Source: Lachnospiraceae bacterium
Lineage (GTDB): Bacteria > Bacillota > Clostridia > Lachnospirales > Lachnospiraceae
Reading direction: 5' to 3'
DNA: 64,000 nt
NCBI GenBank assembly: GCA_017624835.1
Contig: JAGAMG010000043.1
Coordinates: forward strand, 1-64,000
The notes under the pieces are model-generated. The model searched no databases. It was not told where the DNA came from and was given only the letters and a program-made list of their open reading frames with translations. Both the position numbers and the translations under genes were made by a program. Positions within the stretch are counted from its first letter, which is position 1, and the number at the start of each line of letters is the position of its first letter. Below are positions 24,362-32,842 of the stretch, piece by piece.

Positions 24362-25834
24362 TTACTTTGTAATAATATCATAAAGGGGCTTGCAGGCAGG
24401 ATAAATCTCCTTAAACTGTGCATATCGTTCTTCATATTTCGCAACAAGCTCTGCCTCAGGCTCTACGGTATCCACTACCTTAACCATTTTGGCTGCAATC
24501 TCTTCCACGCTTGCATATTCCCCACAGGCTACTGCTGCCAGCATGGCACCGCCAAGGGCAGGTCCTTCTTCACTTTCAATCACATCCACTTTCAAGTTCA
24601 GCACATTGGCAATCATTTTCTTCCATAAAGGACTCTTTGCACCGCCACCACAAATCTTTGTACGTTCTAAGTTAATACCAAGGGATTTTGCAACCTCTAA
24701 GGAGTCGCGAAGGGCAAATGCCACACCCTCCAATACCGCCTGAGTCATATCCTCTCTGGTAGTATCCATGGTCATACCAATAAAGGTACCTCTGGCATTG
24801 GGATTGTTGTGTGGCGAACGCTCTCCCATCAAATAAGGCAGGAAGTATACATGGTTCTCTCCCAGCTTATCAATATTCTTCTGCTCCGCTGCATAGTCCT
24901 TGGTACCAATAATTTCATCCATCCACCATTTATTACAGGAAGCCGCGCTGAGCATACATCCCATTAAATGATAATGTCCATCGGCATGAGCAAAGGAATG
25001 CAGGGCATTAAATTTATCCACTCCAAAATTGTAGGAGGAAATAAAGATGGTTCCGCTGGTTCCCAGAGAAATATTACACATATTATCTCCAACAGTACCT
25101 GTTCCCACAGCTGCTGCCGCATTATCTCCGGCACCGGCTGCCACCACTACATTCTCCGGAATCTCCAATTCCTTTGCAATGGCAGGAAGCACCGTTCCCA
25201 CTGCCTCGTAGCTTTCATAGCATTTTGCAAGCTGGGAGGGCTTTACTCCGCAGATATCGCACATTTCCTGTGACCAGCATCTATTCTTTACATCAAACAA
25301 AAGCATGCCGGAAGCATCGGATACGTCCGTGCAATGCACACCGGTCAGCTTGTATGCGATATAATCCTTGGGAAGCATAATCTTTTCTATTTTGGCAAAA
25401 TTTTCCGGTTCTTTATTCTTTACCCACAAAATCTTAGGCGCAGTAAAGCCTGTAAAGGAAATATTTGCTGTATATTCAGAAAGCTTTTCCTTGCCGATTA
25501 CATTATTTAAATAATCACATTCTTCATAGGTTCTTCCGTCATTCCACAAAAGCGCGGGACGTATTACATTGTCCTCCTTATCTAGGATTACCAGACCGTG
25601 CATCTGTCCGCCAAAGCTGATACCTGCCACCTGACTCTTATCCGCATCTGCAAGCAGCTCCTTTAACCCTGCCATGGTCTGTTCATACCAATCCTCCGGC
25701 TTTTGTTCCGACCACCCGGGATTGGGGAAATAAAGAGGATATTCCTTTGATACAATATTTAATATTTTTCCTTCACTGTCCATTAACAGTAGCTTGACAG
25801 CAGATGTTCCTAAATCAATACCTATATACAGCAT
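24362..25834 (-). CDS. xylB: Xylulokinase-like FGGY kinase
   Basis: 490 residues from the ATG at 25834, with AAGGAGG 6 bases upstream; the longer frame to 25867 runs into the leader. FGGY features: YIGIDLGTSAVKLLLMD, SFGGQMHGLV (family xISGQMHG region), WNDGRT, ISLGTSGTIF, and ICGGGAKSPLWKKMIANV near the C-terminus. It phosphorylates a ketopentose with ATP, most likely D-xylulose or L-ribulose. First gene of the operon with DUF4867 and the isomerase, divergent from a LacI-type regulator. Confidence 0.88.
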   Translation of the reverse strand: MLYIGIDLGTSAVKLLLMDSEGKILNIVSKEYPLYFPNPGWSEQKPEDWYEQTMAGLKELLADADKSQVAGISFGGQMHGLVILDKEDNVIRPALLWNDGRTYEECDYLNNVIGKEKLSEYTANISFTGFTAPKILWVKNKEPENFAKIEKIMLPKDYIAYKLTGVHCTDVSDASGMLLFDVKNRCWSQEMCDICGVKPSQLAKCYESYEAVGTVLPAIAKELEIPENVVVAAGAGDNAAAAVGTGTVGDNMCNISLGTSGTIFISSYNFGVDKFNALHSFAHADGHYHLMGCMLSAASCNKWWMDEIIGTKDYAAEQKNIDKLGENHVYFLPYLMGERSPHNNPNARGTFIGMTMDTTREDMTQAVLEGVAFALRDSLEVAKSLGINLERTKICGGGAKSPLWKKMIANVLNLKVDVIESEEGPALGGAMLAAVACGEYASVEEIAAKMVKVVDTVEPEAELVAKYEERYAQFKEIYPACKPLYDIITK

Positions 25835-25876
25835 ACGATACCTCCTTGTACAGTCGTGCTCGTGCACGCTATCTTT

Positions 25877-25905
25877 ACTATAACTTCTCTGAGAAAAAAA
25901 ATCAA
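25877..25905 (-). promoter_or_regulatory. Promoter of the xylulokinase operon
   Basis: On the minus strand TTGATT (25900-25905), 17-bp spacer, TATAGT (25877-25882). Downstream, before the ribosome binding site, repeated CGTGC/GCACG half-sites (about 25848-25862) could be an operator for the divergent LacI-type protein. Confidence 0.65.
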
Positions 25906-26064
25906 TAGTCCCTTTCCAGAAATCTCATTTTCATTAAATTGCAACATTTCAAGGAATTGTTTCTAGTAAAAATGCCAATTGGGAACTGTTTGACTTGTCA
26001 CTAAAATTATGTTAGGGTTTTTATATTATTGAAAACGCAAAGAGAGCATGATGTGGAGGTACAC

Positions 26065-27084
26065 ATGGCTACTATTAAAGAAATTGCAGCATTGGCAGGA
26101 GTATCCCGAGGTACTGTAGACCGGGTTTTAAATAACCGTGGCTCCGTAAATCCTGCCACCGCACAAAAGATACAGGAAATTGCAAATGCATTGGATTATA
26201 AACCCAACCGAGCCGGATTGGTTCTGGCTGCCCAAAAGAAAAAACTCAAGTTGGGTGTGATTCTTTTTTCTACGGACAATCCCTTTTTCTTGGATGTATT
26301 AGCGGGTATCAAAGAAAAAGCCGAGGAGCTTGCCGGCTATAACTGTACGGTTATTATCAAGCAGGTAGCCTTTGGCGTTGAGGAGCAGTTAAAAGCAGTG
26401 GAGGAGCTGCTTGCCCAGGAGGTAAACGGCATTGCCCTGTCTCCTTACAATGATGACCGCATCCGCAAATGTATCAATGAACTTTTTGAACAAGGCATTC
26501 CGGTGGTTACCTTTAATACGGATATTGAAAATTCCAAGCGCCTTGCTTATGTGGGAAGCCACTACAAAAAAAGCGGGGAAACTGCTGCAGGATTGTTGCA
26601 GCTGATGACCCATGGAGAGGTAAATATCGGTATTATTACCGGTTCCTCCAATATTCTCTGTCACACTGAACGCATTGCCGGCTTTTCAGAATCCCTAAAG
26701 CCTTATAATGACCGCATCCGCATTATCGATATTGCAGAAACTCATGACGATGAATTTGAAAGCTATGAAAAGACCTCAGCGCTTTTAAAAAAGCATCCTG
26801 AAATCAACGCCCTTTACTTTGCCGCCGGTGGTGTCTATGGTGGATGTCGAAGTGTCACCGCATTGGGACTTAAGGACAAGCTACGCATTATTGCTTATGA
26901 TATGGTACCTACCACAAAAGCACTTTTAGAGGATGGAACTATATCTGCAACCATCTGCCAATTGCCCAAGGTACAGGGAAGCAAACCTCTCTCCCTTTTA
27001 TTTGCCTATCTGACTACAGGAGAGTTACCGGAAAAGGAATTCAATTATGTAGCAGTGGATATTCGCATTAAAGAAAATCTGTAA
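26065..27084 (+). CDS. LacI family sugar-responsive regulator
   Basis: 339 residues from the ATG at 26065 (GGAGG 5 bases upstream); a longer in-frame start at 26029 lacks a site. The N-terminal helix-turn-helix is ATIKEIAALAGVSRGTVDRVLNN in outline, followed by a hinge helix and a periplasmic-binding-protein fold that resembles ribose-type binding proteins (LGVILFSTDNPFFLDVLAGI, VVTFNTDIENS, IGIITGSS, IIAYDMVPTTKALLEDG). It most likely represses the divergent xylulokinase operon until a sugar binds. The effector cannot be read, but the hydrophilic PBP-type pocket fits a free monosaccharide. Confidence 0.88.
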   Translation: MATIKEIAALAGVSRGTVDRVLNNRGSVNPATAQKIQEIANALDYKPNRAGLVLAAQKKKLKLGVILFSTDNPFFLDVLAGIKEKAEELAGYNCTVIIKQVAFGVEEQLKAVEELLAQEVNGIALSPYNDDRIRKCINELFEQGIPVVTFNTDIENSKRLAYVGSHYKKSGETAAGLLQLMTHGEVNIGIITGSSNILCHTERIAGFSESLKPYNDRIRIIDIAETHDDEFESYEKTSALLKKHPEINALYFAAGGVYGGCRSVTALGLKDKLRIIAYDMVPTTKALLEDGTISATICQLPKVQGSKPLSLLFAYLTTGELPEKEFNYVAVDIRIKENL

Positions 27085-27111
27085 AAAATGTAAAATATTG
27101 TTGCGACACTC

Positions 27112-27140
27112 TTGTCATTTACAAGATATGGTAGTATAAT
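27112..27140 (+). promoter_or_regulatory. SigmaA-type promoter of the tocopherol-cyclase-like gene
   Basis: TTGTCA (27112-27117), 17-bp spacer, perfect TATAAT (27135-27140). A small CTAC-GAAAT-GTAG hairpin followed by seven T lies 15-35 bp downstream; its stem is probably too short to attenuate. Confidence 0.8.
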
Positions 27141-27216
27141 GAATGAAGTTGCTACGAAATGTAGTTTTTTTATACTATTTATACTCATGTGGGGCATGAG
27201 GGGAGCGGGATAACAA

Positions 27217-28350
27217 ATGAATCTTTCTGATTACAAAAGAAATGCATATATGTTGCGTGGTTCCATGACAAAACGCGGATATGTACGCTGGTGGCATTCC
27301 TTCACCGGTGTTTGTTCCGCAACCCAGGAAACACGCACTTTTTTTGTGGAGTATTTTGTAATTAATCCCGGATTAGGTCAGGAGCAGCCCATTTTAGGAC
27401 AACATCCCTATTTTAAAAAACGAGGAATGAAGCCATCCTATGTAATGGTAAAAGCCGGTGTGTTCCCCAATGAACAGGGGGAAGGCGGCAAAGAGCTCCA
27501 CGCTTTTTATCCCATCAGCTCCATGAAGGTAGCAAATGACCCTTTTTATGTACAGATTGAAGACTGTTCCTTTAGTGAGACCAAGCTTTCCGGTTATGTG
27601 GATGTATCCTTTAACGAAGCCAGGCATCGTTCTCTTATGACGGATGTGGGCTACATGGAATGGGATTTGGAAATGAACAAGGTAATTTCCTGTCATACAG
27701 GAGCTATTGCAAATCGCTTTTTCACAGCCCTGAATGCTTTGGAAAGCTTTTGGCACGGAGAAGGTATTCGCACCCAGTTTCGTGGCACTGTAACTTTGGA
27801 TAATACCACCTATGAAGTTAAAGAAGATACCTGTCATGGTTATGCGGACAAGCATTGGGGACGGAATTTCAACAGTCCCTGGCTACAATTTGCTTCCAGC
27901 CACCTGATAAGCGAACGCACGGGCAAAGCATTAAAGCACTCCGCCCTTGCAATCGACGGCAATAACCCGAGACTTTTGTTTCTACCCCTTAAGCGTAAGC
28001 TCATGATACAGCTTACCTATACGGGTGAGGATTTTGAATATAATTTTGCAAAACCCGGTCTCCTGTCCCGTTGTAAATGGAAGGTAAAGGAAACCAACAA
28101 GCGTTACATTTGGCGCATTAAAGCGCAGAACAAAACCTCCGTCATCAAGATTTCCTGTAGCTGTATGAAGGAGCAAATGATGCCCCTTAGCTACGAGTCC
28201 CCTGATGCTATTGTACGCAAGAAACCATTATTGGCCGGCGGAGCAGGTTTAGGTGTTATTGAAATCTACCGCAGGGCTCCCGAGGGTCTGGAGTTAATAG
28301 ACCGCCTTACCATTGCCAATGGCTTCTGTGAATTTCAAAAGAAAGCATAA
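27217..28350 (+). CDS. Tocopherol cyclase-like lipocalin-fold protein
   Basis: 377 residues, soluble. Motifs recall the tocopherol cyclase-like family: RGYVRWWHSFTG near 20, WHGEGIRTQF near 178, and GYADKHWGRNFNSPWLQFAS near 210, the equivalent of the family Y-x-E-K-N-W-G-x-x-F-P-x-x-W segment. Plant and cyanobacterial members cyclise quinol precursors. Bacillota lack tocopherol, so the true ligand here is unknown, perhaps a lipid or quinone-like molecule. It has its own strong promoter and a terminator and stands as a single gene. The ribosome binding site AGGGGAG lies about 12 bases before the ATG, rather far. Confidence 0.7.
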   Translation: MNLSDYKRNAYMLRGSMTKRGYVRWWHSFTGVCSATQETRTFFVEYFVINPGLGQEQPILGQHPYFKKRGMKPSYVMVKAGVFPNEQGEGGKELHAFYPISSMKVANDPFYVQIEDCSFSETKLSGYVDVSFNEARHRSLMTDVGYMEWDLEMNKVISCHTGAIANRFFTALNALESFWHGEGIRTQFRGTVTLDNTTYEVKEDTCHGYADKHWGRNFNSPWLQFASSHLISERTGKALKHSALAIDGNNPRLLFLPLKRKLMIQLTYTGEDFEYNFAKPGLLSRCKWKVKETNKRYIWRIKAQNKTSVIKISCSCMKEQMMPLSYESPDAIVRKKPLLAGGAGLGVIEIYRRAPEGLELIDRLTIANGFCEFQKKA

Positions 28351-28365
28351 AATAATGATAAAAAC

Positions 28366-28420
28366 AAGACTGTATCCGGGATATTTCTCACATCTGAGTC
28401 AAAGCCCCGAATACAGTCTT
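28366..28420. terminator. Bidirectional terminator
   Basis: Stem AAGACTGTATCCGGG / CCCGAATACAGTCTT with one mismatch; TTATTATA follows on the plus strand and GTTTTTATC on the minus strand. It serves the cyclase-like gene and the Rrf2 gene. Confidence 0.88.
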
Positions 28421-28423
28421 TTA

Positions 28424-28864
28424 TTATATACTATAATTCCAATTTTCCAGCCGCTGCTTACGGCGTTCCAGCAAATCTCCGATGGTTACATGATCCACCA
28501 CCTGATTTACCGCTTCATACAATTCCTTCCACACTCCAAGGGTTTCGCAGGTATCACATCTTTCACAGGAATCCACTCCGTTTTCCAAACAGGTAACCGG
28601 TGCCAGCGAGCCTTCTGTGAGGCGCAATATCATACCCACAGTGTACTCCTCCGGTGTCTTAGCCAATCGATAGCCCCCCTGGGCTCCTCGTACACTTTTG
28701 ACATAGCCGGCTTTATTTAAGATTGCAATAATCTGCTCCAGATATTTCTCAGAAATACCCTGTCTACCCGCAATTTCTTTTACCTTGATACATTCTCCCC
28801 TGTCATTACTTGCCAAATCAAGCATAACACGGACGGCATATCTGCCCCTTGTTGAGATTTTCAT
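28424..28864 (-). CDS. Rrf2 family regulator, CymR-like by context
   Basis: 146 residues, typical Rrf2 length. N-terminal winged helix (KISTRGRYAVRVMLDLA, QGISEKYLEQIIAIL) and dimerisation helix. Cys25 matches the position of the redox-sensing Cys described for staphylococcal CymR; in addition Cys92, 100, 103 and 106 form C-x7-C-x2-C-x2-C, and the first aligns with IscR Cys92, so an iron-sulfur or zinc cluster is possible. CymR represses cysteine and methionine uptake and synthesis genes together with CysK. Here the gene is last behind cysK-metNIQ (8 bp after metQ), which strongly suggests that role. Whether it senses Fe-S or thiol state is open. Confidence 0.85.
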   Translation of the reverse strand: MKISTRGRYAVRVMLDLASNDRGECIKVKEIAGRQGISEKYLEQIIAILNKAGYVKSVRGAQGGYRLAKTPEEYTVGMILRLTEGSLAPVTCLENGVDSCERCDTCETLGVWKELYEAVNQVVDHVTIGDLLERRKQRLENWNYSI

Positions 28865-28872
28865 AGTTCCTC

Positions 28873-29685
28873 CTAGTTAAAAGGAATAGCACCACCATTA
28901 TAATTTTCGGTAATGTAAGTCTTAATTGCATCGGATGTCAATACATCAATTAATGCTTTGGTCTTCTCAGTTCCTTCATTGCCTTCCTTTACCGCAATGA
29001 TATTTACATAAGCAGCAATTGCCTCGGACTGGTTGGTTTCGCAAAGAATGGCATCCTCTGCTGCACTGTAGCCCGCTTCCATTGCATAATTACCATTCAT
29101 AATACCAAAGGTTACTTCCGGAAGGGTTCTGGGAATCTGTGCAGCTTCCAATTCAACAAACTCAATATTGTGAGGATTCTCAACAATATCATTGATGGTT
29201 GCAGTCAAGCCTGCCCCCTCTTTCAGAGTGATATAACCATTTTCCTGTAACAAAAGCAAGGCTCTTGCCTCATTGGTAGTATCATTGGGAACTGCCACGG
29301 TTGCACCGTCAATCTTTGCTAAATCGGATTCCTTTCCGGGATACAGACCAAAGGGCTCATAATGAATACCACCGGCATTTACCAGATGGGTTCCTTTTTC
29401 CTCATTGAAGCTGTTCAAGTAAGAAATGTGCTGGAAGTAATTGGCATCAAAATCACCTGCTTCCACTACTTCGTTGGGCTGTACATAATCGTTGTAAACC
29501 TGGATTTCCAAGGTGTAGCCCTGCTCAGCCAAAAGGGGCTTTGCCTGCTCCAAAATCTCAGCGTGGGGTACAGCGGTTGCTGCTACCTTAATGGTCTTTG
29601 CATCGGTTTCCTTGCTGCCGCATCCCGCAAAAGCTGCAACGCTCAGTGCTGCAACAGCAACCAAAGCTAATACTTTCTTTTTCAT
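28873..29685 (-). CDS. metQ: MetQ-type substrate-binding lipoprotein
   Basis: 270 residues from the ATG at 29685 (AAGGAGGAG upstream); the longer frame to 29712 lacks a site. Lipoprotein signal with lipobox AFAGC, then the NLPA fold: KVAATAVPHAEILEQ, DANYFQHISYL, and YEPFGLYPGK. It binds methionine or a related sulfur amino acid outside the membrane and delivers it to MetI/MetN. cysK and a CymR-like regulator in the same cluster would also fit cystine or cysteine as substrate. Confidence 0.9.
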   Translation of the reverse strand: MKKKVLALVAVAALSVAAFAGCGSKETDAKTIKVAATAVPHAEILEQAKPLLAEQGYTLEIQVYNDYVQPNEVVEAGDFDANYFQHISYLNSFNEEKGTHLVNAGGIHYEPFGLYPGKESDLAKIDGATVAVPNDTTNEARALLLLQENGYITLKEGAGLTATINDIVENPHNIEFVELEAAQIPRTLPEVTFGIMNGNYAMEAGYSAAEDAILCETNQSEAIAAYVNIIAVKEGNEGTEKTKALIDVLTSDAIKTYITENYNGGAIPFN

Positions 29686-29739
29686 AATATTTCTCCTCCT
29701 TAATTTATGCATAATACGGCTTATTAAGCCATTAATGCC

Positions 29740-30402
29740 CTACTTCATGCGCTTGTCCAGCTTCTTGGACAGCTTCATGCCGATAATCTGTAATACCTGT
29801 ACCAATAATACTAACAGCACCACAGTTACCATCATAATATCAGTCTGATAACGGTAATATCCATAGCGGATTGCAATATCACCCAAGCCGCCACCGCCAA
29901 CAGCACCTGCCATGGCAGAATAACCCAAAATGGTACCCAAAGCAATGGTAGCCCCCACAATCAGGGAAGTACGGGATTCTGCCAACATAACCTTCCAGAT
30001 AATGGTCCAAATATTAGCTCCCATACTCTGCGCTGCCTCAATCACACCGGGGTCAACCTCCAAAAGGGAGGATTCCACCATACGGGCAATAAAAGGCGCA
30101 GCCGCAAGGGTCAGGGGCACAATGGTTGCTGTAGGTCCATAGCTCTGCCCAACAATCACACGGGTCAGGGGAATTACCATAATCAGCAAAATAATAAAAG
30201 GTATACTTCTTACAATATTTACAATAATATCCAACACCTTGTAGATTACTTTATTGGGACGAAGTCCGTCCTTGGCAGTAATTACCAAAGCAATTCCCAT
30301 GGGAAGTCCCAATATATATGCCAACAACGTGGAAACCACAGTCATATAAAGTGTTACAAAGGTGCCTTCTACAAGCATCATAATCGTTGCATTATCCCAC
30401 AT
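29740..30402 (-). CDS. metI: Methionine-type ABC permease
   Basis: 220 residues with five or six membrane helices. The EAA loop is EAAQSMGANIWTIIWKVML near residues 120-140; the N-terminus TFVTLYMTVVSTLLAYILG is typical of MetI. It overlaps the end of metN by 11 bp, showing translational coupling. It forms the channel of the MetNIQ importer. Confidence 0.92.
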   Translation of the reverse strand: MWDNATIMMLVEGTFVTLYMTVVSTLLAYILGLPMGIALVITAKDGLRPNKVIYKVLDIIVNIVRSIPFIILLIMVIPLTRVIVGQSYGPTATIVPLTLAAAPFIARMVESSLLEVDPGVIEAAQSMGANIWTIIWKVMLAESRTSLIVGATIALGTILGYSAMAGAVGGGGLGDIAIRYGYYRYQTDIMMVTVVLLVLLVQVLQIIGMKLSKKLDKRMK

Positions 30403-31402
30403 AAGAATCCAGCTCCTCCACCTCTAATTTTCTATCCTTCAGATAGTGAATCATCTTATTGCCGATGGCCTCATCCTCCGGTAACTGTAATATCATCTGC
30501 CCATGGGCAATTCCGTTAATATCCTTGGTATCTGCCAAAAGGATATTGACCGGTGCTTTGCACTCCAGCACCATATTGGCAATCACAGGCTCAAAGGAAG
30601 AATTCTCGCTAAATACAATACGAATACAGCGTTTACCCTGCATTTCCGTAGCCTTGGGGTTTACCATAAATACCAGCTTTTTGGCCGCCGCAGTCTTGGG
30701 ATGGGAGAAAACCTGCTCCACCGTACCATGCTCTGCCAATTCGCCGGCATCAATTATGGCTACATGGGAACAAATTTCCTGCACTACCGCCATTTCATGG
30801 GTAATAATCACAATAGTAATGCCATACTTCTGATTGATTTCCTGCAATAATTTCAAAATCGCCTTGGTAGTTGTGGGATCAAGGGCACTGGTAGCCTCAT
30901 CGCAAAGTAAAATCTTAGGATTATTGGCAAGTGCTCTTGCAATCGCTACACGCTGCTTCTGTCCGCCGGACAGCTGTGCAGGATAGCTTTTTGCCTTATC
31001 CGCCAAACCTACGATTTCCAAAAGCTCCATGGCACGTTCCTTGGCTTCTGCTCTGCTCTTTCCTACAATTTCCATGGGAAAGCATACATTATCCAATACA
31101 TTTCTCTGCATCAGCAAATTAAAATGCTGGAAAATCATTGCAATTTCCGTGCGAACCTTTCTCAGTTCATCCTCTTTTAAGGCAGATAAATCCTTATCCT
31201 CAACCACTACCGTTCCTGTGGTGGGCTTTTCCAAAAAATTTAAGCACCTTACCAAAGTTGACTTTCCTGCACCACTCATACCGATAATGCCATAAATATC
31301 GCCCTTGTGAATGTCAAGGTTGATTCCCTTTAAGGCCTCTACCTGATTTTCTTTTCCAATAAATGTTTTTGAAACGTTTTTAATCTGAATAATGGGTTCC
31401 AT
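30392..31402 (-). CDS. metN: Methionine-type ABC importer ATPase with NIL domain
   Basis: 336 residues. Walker A GMSGAGKST, Q-loop, signature LSGGQKQR, Walker B ILLCDEATSALDP, H-loop ITHEM; residues about 255-336 are the C-terminal NIL regulatory domain that inhibits transport when substrate is abundant. AGGAGG lies 8 bases before the ATG. The 5-prime region between cysK and metN carries the repeat array at 31427-31703, ending only 24 bp before the start codon. Confidence 0.94.
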   Translation of the reverse strand: MEPIIQIKNVSKTFIGKENQVEALKGINLDIHKGDIYGIIGMSGAGKSTLVRCLNFLEKPTTGTVVVEDKDLSALKEDELRKVRTEIAMIFQHFNLLMQRNVLDNVCFPMEIVGKSRAEAKERAMELLEIVGLADKAKSYPAQLSGGQKQRVAIARALANNPKILLCDEATSALDPTTTKAILKLLQEINQKYGITIVIITHEMAVVQEICSHVAIIDAGELAEHGTVEQVFSHPKTAAAKKLVFMVNPKATEMQGKRCIRIVFSENSSFEPVIANMVLECKAPVNILLADTKDINGIAHGQMILQLPEDEAIGNKMIHYLKDRKLEVEELDSYVG

Positions 31403-31426
31403 TATTGCACCCTCCTGTTTATTCCG

Positions 31427-31703
31427 GGGCAGAGCCTCCTGCCTACTACGGGCAGAGCCTTCTGCCTACTACGGGCAGAGCCTCGAAAAAACTTCGTTTT
31501 TCCTCGGTCGCTTCGCTCGCCAAATCCTCTGTCAAATATCTGCATGCGCAAGCGCTGCATCTATTTGGCAGCCCTTCTGCCGTCTACGGGCAGAGCCTCG
31601 AAAAAACTTCGTTTTTCCTCGGTCGCTTCGCTCGCCAAATCCTCTGTCAAATATCTGCATGCGCAAGCGCTGCATCTATTTGGCAGAGCACTTGGCTCTG
31701 CCC
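31427..31703 (-). repeat. Tandem structured repeat between cysK and metN
   Basis: A 99-bp segment (31473-31571) is repeated without change at 31588-31686, period 115. Two shorter 23-bp units starting GGGCAGAGCC lie at 31427 and 31450. On the minus strand (metN sense) each long unit holds CAAATA...TATTTG with GCGC-TT-GCGC at its tip, a GCGAAGC mini-hairpin, and AAAAAC-GAA-GTTTTT. GGGCAGAGCC and its complement GGCTCTGCCC bracket the array. It fills the 325-bp gap. No promoter or terminator with a T-run was recognised, so metNIQ is probably read from cysK through the array. Confidence 0.9.
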
Positions 31704-31727
31704 TATTCGGATATTCTACCACACTAT

Positions 31728-32666
31728 TTAGCTTTCTGTAAACATCGGGGTGGAAAGATATCTGTCTCCTGAGTCGGGTAATAATGCCACAATTGTTTTG
31801 CCTGCATTTTCAGGACGTTTGGCAAGCCGGGTTGCCGCGTGGAGCGCAGCACCGGAAGTAATGCCTACCAATACCCCTTCCTTTTGTGCCATTAATCTGC
31901 CTGCCTCATAGGCATCCTCTGTGGTAACCGTGATAATTTCATCATAAACCTGAGTATCCAATATAGAAGGAACAAAGCCGGCTCCAATTCCCTGAAGCTT
32001 GTGGGGACCTGCCTGACCACCGGACAAAACGGGAGAATCCGCAGGCTCCACTGCCACTATTTTAATTTCCGGATTCTTGGATTTCAGATACGTACCAATA
32101 CCCGTAAGGGTTCCTCCCGTACCCACACCTGCTACAAAGATATCAACCTGCCCATCCGTATCTTCCCAAATTTCCGGTCCCGTAGTTGCCACATGGGCTG
32201 CCGGATTGGCGGTATTATCAAACTGTCCCAAAATAACTGCACCGGGGATACTCTTTTCCAATTCCTGTGCCTTTTCAATAGCACCATTCATCCCTTTGGC
32301 ACCATCTGTCAGCACTAGTTCTGCTCCATATGCCTTTAACAAAGTCCTTCTCTCCATACTCATGGTTTCCGGCAATGTCAGAATGGTACGATATCCCTTA
32401 ACAGCCGCCACACATGCCAGACCGATTCCGGTATTACCGGAGGTAGGCTCTATGATGGTTGCACCGGGCTTCAAAATCCCTTTTTTCTCTGCATCCTCCA
32501 CCATTGCCAATGCCACTCTGTCCTTTACACTACCTGCTGGATTCAAATATTCCAGCTTAGCAAGCAGCTCTACCCCATCCACTGCCTGTTCTTTCATATA
32601 ATTATTTACTTTCAATAAGGGAGTATGCCCAATCAACTGTGTTGCCTGCGTAAAAATCCTACTCAT
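31728..32666 (-). CDS. cysK: Cysteine synthase (O-acetylserine sulfhydrylase)
   Basis: 312 residues, standard CysK length. PLP lysine in [11 protein letters not shown], substrate loop [10 protein letters not shown], phosphate-binding [10 protein letters not shown], and C-terminal [12 protein letters not shown]. It makes L-cysteine from O-acetylserine and sulfide with PLP; in B. subtilis it also serves as corepressor partner of CymR, which fits the regulator downstream. GAGGAGG is just upstream of the ATG. First gene of the probable cysK-metNIQ-cymR unit. Confidence 0.95.
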   Translation of the reverse strand: MSRIFTQATQLIGHTPLLKVNNYMKEQAVDGVELLAKLEYLNPAGSVKDRVALAMVEDAEKKGILKPGATIIEPTSGNTGIGLACVAAVKGYRTILTLPETMSMERRTLLKAYGAELVLTDGAKGMNGAIEKAQELEKSIPGAVILGQFDNTANPAAHVATTGPEIWEDTDGQVDIFVAGVGTGGTLTGIGTYLKSKNPEIKIVAVEPADSPVLSGGQAGPHKLQGIGAGFVPSILDTQVYDEIITVTTEDAYEAGRLMAQKEGVLVGITSGAALHAATRLAKRPENAGKTIVALLPDSGDRYLSTPMFTES

Positions 32667-32723
32667 ATAACTCCTCCTCGCATCCTTATGCTGTTTCTAC
32701 TATCAAAAGATGTTCTTTCATTT

Positions 32724-32740
32724 CCTACTAACTTGATAGG
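32724..32740. promoter_or_regulatory. Inverted repeat upstream of cysK, candidate Rrf2/CymR operator
   Basis: CCTACTAACTTGATAGG has half-sites CCTA and TAGG separated by 9 bp, about 60 bp before the cysK start. The minus strand carries TACAAT (32751-32756) just upstream, so a protein bound here would block transcription. Assignment to the local Rrf2 protein is inference. Confidence 0.4.
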
Positions 32741-32842
32741 TTTATTATGAATTGTATCTTACTACGCCCCACAAAAGATGTCAATATCCCTTTGGAAAAA
32801 ATACCCTTTTCATTTCTCCAAGGAATATGTATAATGTAACCA

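Noticed and set aside
27145-27185. Transcription attenuator before the tocopherol-cyclase-like gene
   Set aside because: The stem is only four base pairs, too weak to terminate despite the T-run.
31405-32600. CRISPR array suspected from regular repeats near 31.4-31.7 kb and 32.9-33.2 kb
   Set aside because: Repeat units include the spacers (near-identical throughout), there are no unique 30-36-bp spacers, and no cas gene is present.
32667-32842. SAM, T-box or other sulfur riboswitch upstream of cysK
   Set aside because: No matching stem arrangement or T-box sequence was found; only a short inverted repeat is present.
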